From assembly GCA_046160725.1 (NCBI GenBank), contig JBJXHB010000071.1:1-10605 (forward strand): DNA of 10,605 bases, written 5' to 3'. The position numbers and the translations under genes were made by a program. This DNA is from JBJXHB01 sp046160725 (GTDB lineage Bacteria; Pseudomonadota; Gammaproteobacteria; Burkholderiales; Burkholderiaceae_C). The notes under the pieces were generated by a model, which saw only the letters and a program-made list of their open reading frames with translations, made no database searches and was not told the origin of the DNA. This document shows, one piece after another, positions 7,347 to 10,605 of this stretch. Every line of letters starts with the position of its first letter. Position 1 is the stretch's first letter.

Positions 7347-7949
7347 TCATTGCGCCAGCAGCCGCACCGCAAGCACGTCGCCCGAGGCATGGACCAGCAG
7401 TTCGGCGCGCACGGTCTCACCGGCACGGGCGGGGTCGTAGGGCAGCCCGAAGGCGGCCAGCCGCTCGCGCGGCCACTCGCCCGGCACCACCCAGGACGGG
7501 CCGACATCGGCCGCGGCCAGCTCGGCCAGGCGCTGCGCGCTGACCACCGGCAGGAAGCCCGAGGCCGGCGCCGCCGCGCCCGGCGGGGCGGGCAGCGGTG
7601 GCGCGCTGAGCATCAGCACCACCGACAGGGTCAGGGCCACCAGGCACAGCGCAGCGCCGGACCCGGCCAACCAGCGCTGCCACAGCGGCTGCAGCAGACT
7701 GGCCGCCCGGCCGGCGCCGGCAATCAGGGCCCGGCCGCCCGCTGCCAGGCCCGGAGGCGGCAGCGCCGCCGCATGCGGCACGGCCGACCAAGTGGGGCCT
7801 GCCAACGGGTCCGGCTGGCACAGCGCCCATTGCTGCAGCACGCGTGCGGCCAGGTCGTCGGGCAGCGGCTCGCGGGCAAGCGCGTCACGGGCATCGCGCA
7901 GCGCGACGGCCAGCGGCAGCACCGTGCCGGTGCGGGGTGACATGGTCAT
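7347..7949 (-). CDS. Single-pass membrane protein, candidate anti-sigma factor
   Basis: A 200-residue protein with one transmembrane helix near 98-117 (core LCLVALTLSVVLML). The cytoplasmic N-terminal half contains a helical EPLPDDLAARVLQQWAL segment (27-43). The C-terminal part is periplasmic, with PSWVVPGEWPRERL (151-164) and GLPYDPARAGETVRAELLVH (168-187). It starts at 7949 inside the sigma-factor stop (ATGA overlap), with GGGAG at 7957-7961 spaced 7 bases, so it is translationally coupled to the sigma gene. That arrangement and topology are typical of membrane anti-sigma factors. The zinc-binding HxxxCxxC motif of ZAS-type anti-sigma factors is absent; the Cys residues at 43 and 102 are isolated. 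The call therefore rests on context and topology, not on a recognised domain. Confidence 0.6.
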   Translation of the reverse strand: MTMSPRTGTVLPLAVALRDARDALAREPLPDDLAARVLQQWALCQPDPLAGPTWSAVPHAAALPPPGLAAGGRALIAGAGRAASLLQPLWQRWLAGSGAALCLVALTLSVVLMLSAPPLPAPPGAAAPASGFLPVVSAQRLAELAAADVGPSWVVPGEWPRERLAAFGLPYDPARAGETVRAELLVHASGDVLAVRLLAQ

Positions 7950-8551
7950 GGGGCATCTCCCGCGGCCGCGCCATTGAGCAGTGCGGCCAGGCGTTGGCGC
8001 GCCCGGTGCAGCCGGGTGCGCAGGGTGTTGAGTTCGCAGCCGGCGATGCGCGCGGCTTCGGTATAGGGGCGCTCCTGCAGGTCCACCAGCACCAGCGCCT
8101 CACGGAACAACGCCGGCAGCGCAGCCACCGCCTGCATCAGGGCGGCCTGGTCCTGGCGGCGCACCAGCACCGCCTCCGGCGACGGTGCACTGTCGGGCAG
8201 GTCGATCAACGCCGCCTCGTCCAGCACCTCGTGGCGCTGCTGGCCGCGCCAGTGGGCCAGCAGGGCATGGCGGCCGATGCCGGCGAGGTAGGCGCCCAGG
8301 CTGCCGCGGTCGGCGCTGTAATCCTGCGGCCGGCGCGCCAGCGCGACGAAAGCCTCCTGCGTGGCATCGGCGGCCGCGGCGGCATCGCCGGCCAACATCA
8401 GCAGATAGCGGTAGACCGGGCCGGACTCGCGCCGGTACAGGGGCTCCAGCGCCTGCCGGTCGCCCGCGGCCCAGGCGGCCAGCCGGTCACCGACCTCGTC
8501 GGCGTCGGGCGCGCCGTCCGGGCGTTGTGGCATGCGCATGGCCGGGATCAT
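7946..8551 (-). CDS. ECF-type RNA polymerase sigma factor
   Basis: A cytoplasmic transcription initiation factor of 201 residues from the chosen start. A sigma-2 region lies at about 23-106, with the core-binding helix containing DATQEAFVAL (62-71) and the segment GSLGAYLAGIGRHALLAHWR. A sigma-4 region lies at about 137-194, with LPALFREALVLVDLQERPYT followed by a helix-turn-helix in EAARIAGCELNTLRTRLHRA. There is no sigma-3 domain, as expected for ECF sigmas. The frame is open back to 8764, but the extra residues have no sigma homology and run into the divergent promoter region. Candidate starts are 8551, 8539 and 8533; none has a strong ribosome binding site, and 8551 is chosen as the longest reasonable one. 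The next gene overlaps by ATGA. Family knowledge predicts autoregulation, but no convincing ECF promoter was seen. Confidence 0.85.
   Translation of the reverse strand: MIPAMRMPQRPDGAPDADEVGDRLAAWAAGDRQALEPLYRRESGPVYRYLLMLAGDAAAAADATQEAFVALARRPQDYSADRGSLGAYLAGIGRHALLAHWRGQQRHEVLDEAALIDLPDSAPSPEAVLVRRQDQAALMQAVAALPALFREALVLVDLQERPYTEAARIAGCELNTLRTRLHRARQRLAALLNGAAAGDAP
7957..7961 (-). promoter_or_regulatory. Ribosome binding site of the candidate anti-sigma gene
   Basis: On the minus strand GGGAG lies 7 bases before the ATG at 7949. A second in-frame ATG at 7943 would be 13 bases away, so 7949 is the better start. Confidence 0.55.
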
Positions 8552-8822
8552 GTCGTGGCAGACCCGTCCGCCCGGTCGGGCGTGACCGGGCTGGCGTAGG
8601 CGGGTGAACGCGATGTCATGGACGTCATGGCACGGACCGGGCGCCGGAGTTCCCGCCGCCGCCCTGGGGTTTACCCGCGGCACAGTCATGGGCCGGCCGT
8701 CGTCCGACGCTGCAGCCTGTCGAGCCGATGCGGCGCTGCGTCGCAGCGCGGGCGCGGCGGCCATCGCCTCTGGCTACATTGGGCCACCTGATACCGGCGC
8801 CCCGCGACCACCGACCCCCACC
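8552..8822. other. Divergent intergenic region between sigma factor and histidine kinase
   Basis: This 271-base stretch should hold the promoters of both the leftward sigma operon and the rightward kinase gene. Both flanking frames stay open into it (the kinase frame to 8604, the sigma frame to 8764), but these extensions are low-complexity and lack domain character. TACATT at 8775-8780 is a possible -10 for the kinase, without a clear -35. On the minus strand GGAACT (8653 to 8648) resembles an ECF -35, but the nearest CGTC (8624 to 8621) is 23 bases away, longer than usual. Neither promoter is secure. Confidence 0.4.
8613..8630. repeat. 9-bp direct repeat in the divergent promoter region
   Basis: ATGTCATGG (8613-8621) and ACGTCATGG (8622-8630) are adjacent and match at 8 of 9 positions. 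A 9-base step is a little short of one helical turn. The location, about 60-80 bases upstream of the sigma start and about 190-210 bases upstream of the kinase start, fits a regulator-binding site, but no regulator is recognised. Confidence 0.35.
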
Positions 8823-10337
8823 ATGAGCAGCCTGACCACGCCAAGTTGGACCGAACGCTGGCAGCGCCTGGCCGCCATTTTGCTGCGCGCATTCCACGCC
8901 TATGGCGGCTGGCTGGCCGGCATCACCTGGCTGCGCTTCATCATCCTGTCGATCCTGCTGGTGGCGGTGGCCGCCATCGTCAAGGAGCTGCCGCCGTTCC
9001 GCTGGACCATGAGCGAGACCTACACCCAGCATGCCAGCGAACGTCCCCGGGCGCCGCGCATCGCCGAGCCGCCGATTGCGCCGCGTGCGCCCGTGCCGCC
9101 GGCGGACCGCAAGGGAACGCCCGACGACCCGGTGATCCGCATCGAGCCCCCGGCCAAGGGCGAGGGCGTGGAGATCTCCATCGACGCCGGCGGCATCCGC
9201 GTGGTGCCCAAGAAACGCGCCGCCTCGGCGCCTGCCGACGCAGCATCGGCCGCCTCGGCGCCCGACGCCGCGCCCAAGGTTCATATCGACAAGAAGGGTG
9301 TGCACATCGTGGTGCCGCCCGGCACGCCCGGCGCGGACAGCGAGCGGGTGCGCGAAGCCACCGAGGAGGCGCGCCGCGCCATCGAGGAGGCGGTGCGCGA
9401 GGCCCGCCGGTCGGTTGAAGAGGCGCAGCGCGAGGCACGCAACGCCGCCGAGGAAGCCCGCCGCGATGCCCGCCGTGCCTATGAGGACGCGCGTGAGGCC
9501 GCGGTCGAGGCCGGCGTCGCCTTCGGCGAAGACACGCCGCGCCGGCGCACCCGCACCCATGTCTACGAGTACGGCGAATGGCTGCCGGAGCTGGCCGTTC
9601 TGTGGGTGCTGGCCAGCGCGATCCTGAAGTTCACCTACAAGCAGCAGATCCGGGCCGAGGCGCAGGCCGCCCAGGCGGTAGAGACGGCCGAGGCCGAGTC
9701 GCTGCGCCGCCAGGTGATCGAGGCGCGCATGGCGGCGATGCAGGCCCAGGTGGAGCCGCACTTCCTGTTCAACACGCTGGCCTCGATCGACCATCTGATC
9801 GAGGTCGACCCCAAGCGCGCCAGCCAGATGCAGCGCAACCTGATCGCGCTGCTGCGCGCCTCGATGCCGACCATGCGCGAGGCCAAGGGCGGCAGCGAGG
9901 GCCTGCGCGACCTGGGGCGCGAGGTGGCGGTGATCCGGCCCTACCTGGAGATCCTGAAGGTGCGCATGGAAGAGCGCCTGGAGGCCAGCATCGACGTGCC
10001 CGACGGCCTGCTGTCGGCGGAGTTCCCGCCGATGATGATGCAGACGCTGGTGGAGAACGCCATCAAGCACGGCCTGGAGCCCAAGCCCGAGGGCGGGCGG
10101 CTGGGCGTCAAGGCGGAGATCCAGCACGGCAAGCTGGCGGTGATCGTGACCGACACCGGCCTGGGTTTTGGCCGCGCCGCCACCGGCGGCACCGGCGTCG
10201 GCCTCGCCAATGTGCGCGAGCGGTTGCAGATGCTCTACGGTCCCAAGGCCATGCTGACCATCGCCGAGAACCCCGGTGGCGGCACCATCGCCACCATCAC
10301 GGTGCCCTACAAGACGGTTGAGGAGCGGCCGGCATGA
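8823..10337 (+). CDS. LytS/YehU-class sensor histidine kinase with large periplasmic coil domain
   Basis: A 504-residue inner-membrane sensor kinase. Transmembrane helices lie at about 36-54 and 253-271. The kinase core has the phosphoacceptor motif EPHFLFN (311-317, H313) of the His_kinase family PF06580, then an ATPase domain with N-box ENAIKHG (411-417), DTGLGFG (444-450) and GTGVGLANVRERL (456-468). The roughly 200-residue periplasmic insert has a Pro-rich stretch, two similar strands VEISIDAGGIRVVP (116-129) and KVHIDKKGVHIVVP (152-165), and an 11-residue-repeat charged helix (178-232). The ATG at 8823 is chosen because the first transmembrane segment follows at the usual distance; an upstream extension to 8604 is low-complexity. 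No Shine-Dalgarno sequence precedes 8823. LytTR response regulators normally partner this kinase class, but none is next to it here: the next gene, overlapping by ATGA, encodes a membrane protein. The signal sensed is unknown. Confidence 0.85.
   Translation: MSSLTTPSWTERWQRLAAILLRAFHAYGGWLAGITWLRFIILSILLVAVAAIVKELPPFRWTMSETYTQHASERPRAPRIAEPPIAPRAPVPPADRKGTPDDPVIRIEPPAKGEGVEISIDAGGIRVVPKKRAASAPADAASAASAPDAAPKVHIDKKGVHIVVPPGTPGADSERVREATEEARRAIEEAVREARRSVEEAQREARNAAEEARRDARRAYEDAREAAVEAGVAFGEDTPRRRTRTHVYEYGEWLPELAVLWVLASAILKFTYKQQIRAEAQAAQAVETAEAESLRRQVIEARMAAMQAQVEPHFLFNTLASIDHLIEVDPKRASQMQRNLIALLRASMPTMREAKGGSEGLRDLGREVAVIRPYLEILKVRMEERLEASIDVPDGLLSAEFPPMMMQTLVENAIKHGLEPKPEGGRLGVKAEIQHGKLAVIVTDTGLGFGRAATGGTGVGLANVRERLQMLYGPKAMLTIAENPGGGTIATITVPYKTVEERPA
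9354..9485 (+). repeat. Four hendecad (33-bp) repeats encoding the periplasmic coil
   Basis: Units at 9354-9386, 9387-9419, 9420-9452 and 9453-9485 encode EATEEARRAIE, EAVREARRSVE, EAQREARNAAE and EARRDARRAYE. The pattern is (E)A-x-x-(E/D)-AR-x-x-x-E, and a fifth partial unit begins with DAREAA. An 11-residue period is that of a right-handed or amphipathic coiled coil, distinct from the usual heptad. Confidence 0.75.
10321..10325 (+). promoter_or_regulatory. Ribosome binding site supporting the start at 10334
   Basis: AGGAG ends 8 bases before the ATG at 10334, inside the last codons of the kinase. It supports translation of the 60-bp repeat as the N-terminus of the next protein, in preference to a later GTG start at 10394 or 10454. 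Confidence 0.5.
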
Positions 10338-10453
10338 GCCCGCCGGGCCGCCCCAAGGGCGAATACCGGAGTGCGCAGCACGAAGGTACCCCAGTGAGCT
10401 CGCCGGCGGGCCCTAAGGGCGTGTTCGGGAACGCCCAGCCTGGCGGGACACCT
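10334..10453 (+). repeat. 60-bp tandem repeat, two units, with conserved palindromic core
   Basis: Units 10334-10393 and 10394-10453 match at 40 of 60 bases by my count and at 10 of 20 encoded residues. Each holds a near-identical 11-base imperfect palindrome at the same phase, GCCCCAAGGGC (10350-10360) and GCCCTAAGGGC (10410-10420), able to form a small hairpin. Third codon positions are less GC-rich here (15 and 16 of 20) than in the flanking genes. From memory, unverified, similar PKGE-x-RSAQ-x-EG peptides recur in unrelated proteins of Burkholderiales, which would fit a dispersed intergenic element. Confidence 0.6.
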
Positions 10454-10605
10454 GTGGCCGGCCTGCCCTTTCAACCCACACCGCGCCGCAGCGCCAGGGC
10501 GGCCACGCTGGTCCTGTTGGCGCTGTTGGCCATCGCGGCCGTGGCGGCCATCGCCCAGGCCCTGGGTACCTTGCCCAACCTGCCGGTCGATCTGGTCATC
10601 GATGG
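10334..10605 (+). CDS. Unidentified membrane protein with repeated N-terminus (partial, runs off the window)
   Basis: The frame is open from an ATG at 10334, overlapping the kinase stop as ATGA, to the window end, giving 90 complete codons. Residues 1-40 are two copies of a 20-residue unit, PPGRPKGEYRSAQHEGTP and SPAGPKGVFGNAQPGGTP. A basic stretch PRRSAR (50-55) is followed by a transmembrane helix at about 57-77 (TLVLLALLAIAAVAAIAQAL) and then LPNLPVDLVID. The basic residues before the helix suggest that the repeated N-terminus stays in the cytoplasm, or that the helix is an uncleaved signal anchor. AGGAG at 10321-10325 supports this start. It occupies the place where a response regulator would be expected. 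I do not recognise the family, and the true N-terminus could lie at a GTG (10394 or 10454) if the repeats are an inserted element. Confidence 0.65.
   Translation, partial: MSPPGRPKGEYRSAQHEGTPVSSPAGPKGVFGNAQPGGTPVAGLPFQPTPRRSARAATLVLLALLAIAAVAAIAQALGTLPNLPVDLVID

Noticed and set aside
8552..8764. Longer sigma factor beginning at 8764
   Set aside because: The additional 71 residues have no sigma-factor character and would run through the divergent promoter region. ECF sigma factors of about 200 residues are the norm.
8604..8822. Longer histidine kinase beginning at 8604
   Set aside because: The additional 73 residues are low-complexity with no domain and overlap the sigma-side regulatory region. 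The start at 8823 places the first membrane helix at the usual distance.
8625..10127. Antisense open frame of 500 codons opposite the histidine kinase
   Set aside because: It is again the codon-aligned shadow of a GC-rich gene. The product has no recognisable domain, whereas the sense strand carries the complete kinase motifs.

Overview
The window is GC-rich DNA whose codon third positions are almost all G or C. It is densely packed and shows repeated ATGA stop/start overlaps, a Gram-negative lipoprotein signal and a two-helix sensor kinase. Together these suggest a Gram-negative proteobacterium, most likely a betaproteobacterium of the order Burkholderiales. That placement is inference: there is no rRNA or tRNA gene, and no insertion sequence or CRISPR array was seen.

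Layout. (1) Positions 1-2011, plus strand: the last 28 codons of an unidentified gene, then a NatA-type ABC ATPase and a NatB-type ABC-2 permease, each joined to the next by a 4-base ATGA overlap. (2) Positions 2161-5985, plus strand: one large lipid-anchored multidomain protein. It has an InlB-like repeat domain, a heparinase II/III-like lyase region (alpha/alpha toroid plus beta-sandwich), a polyproline linker, three Ig-like domains of exactly 88 residues each, and a C-terminal DNRLRE/CBM96-like carbohydrate-binding domain. (3) Positions 8551 down to 6035, minus strand: a three-gene cluster of ECF-type sigma factor, single-pass membrane protein (candidate anti-sigma factor without a visible zinc motif), and exported protein of an unnamed family. 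(4) Positions 8823-10605, plus strand, divergent from the sigma operon: a LytS/YehU-class histidine kinase with a large periplasmic insert containing an 11-residue repeat coil, then, overlapping by ATGA, the first 90 codons of a membrane protein that opens with a 60-bp tandem repeat.

How the genes fit together. NatA and NatB would form one export complex. The lyase is a self-contained outer-membrane polysaccharide-degrading module. The sigma/membrane-protein/exported-protein trio and the divergent kinase share a 271-bp intergenic region; both look like envelope-to-transcription signalling units, though a link between them is only inferred from position. No response regulator is visible next to the kinase.

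The points most worth following are the 60-bp tandem repeat with a conserved palindromic core at 10334-10453, the hendecad coil of the kinase, the unusual membrane partner of the sigma factor, and the domain architecture of the lyase.
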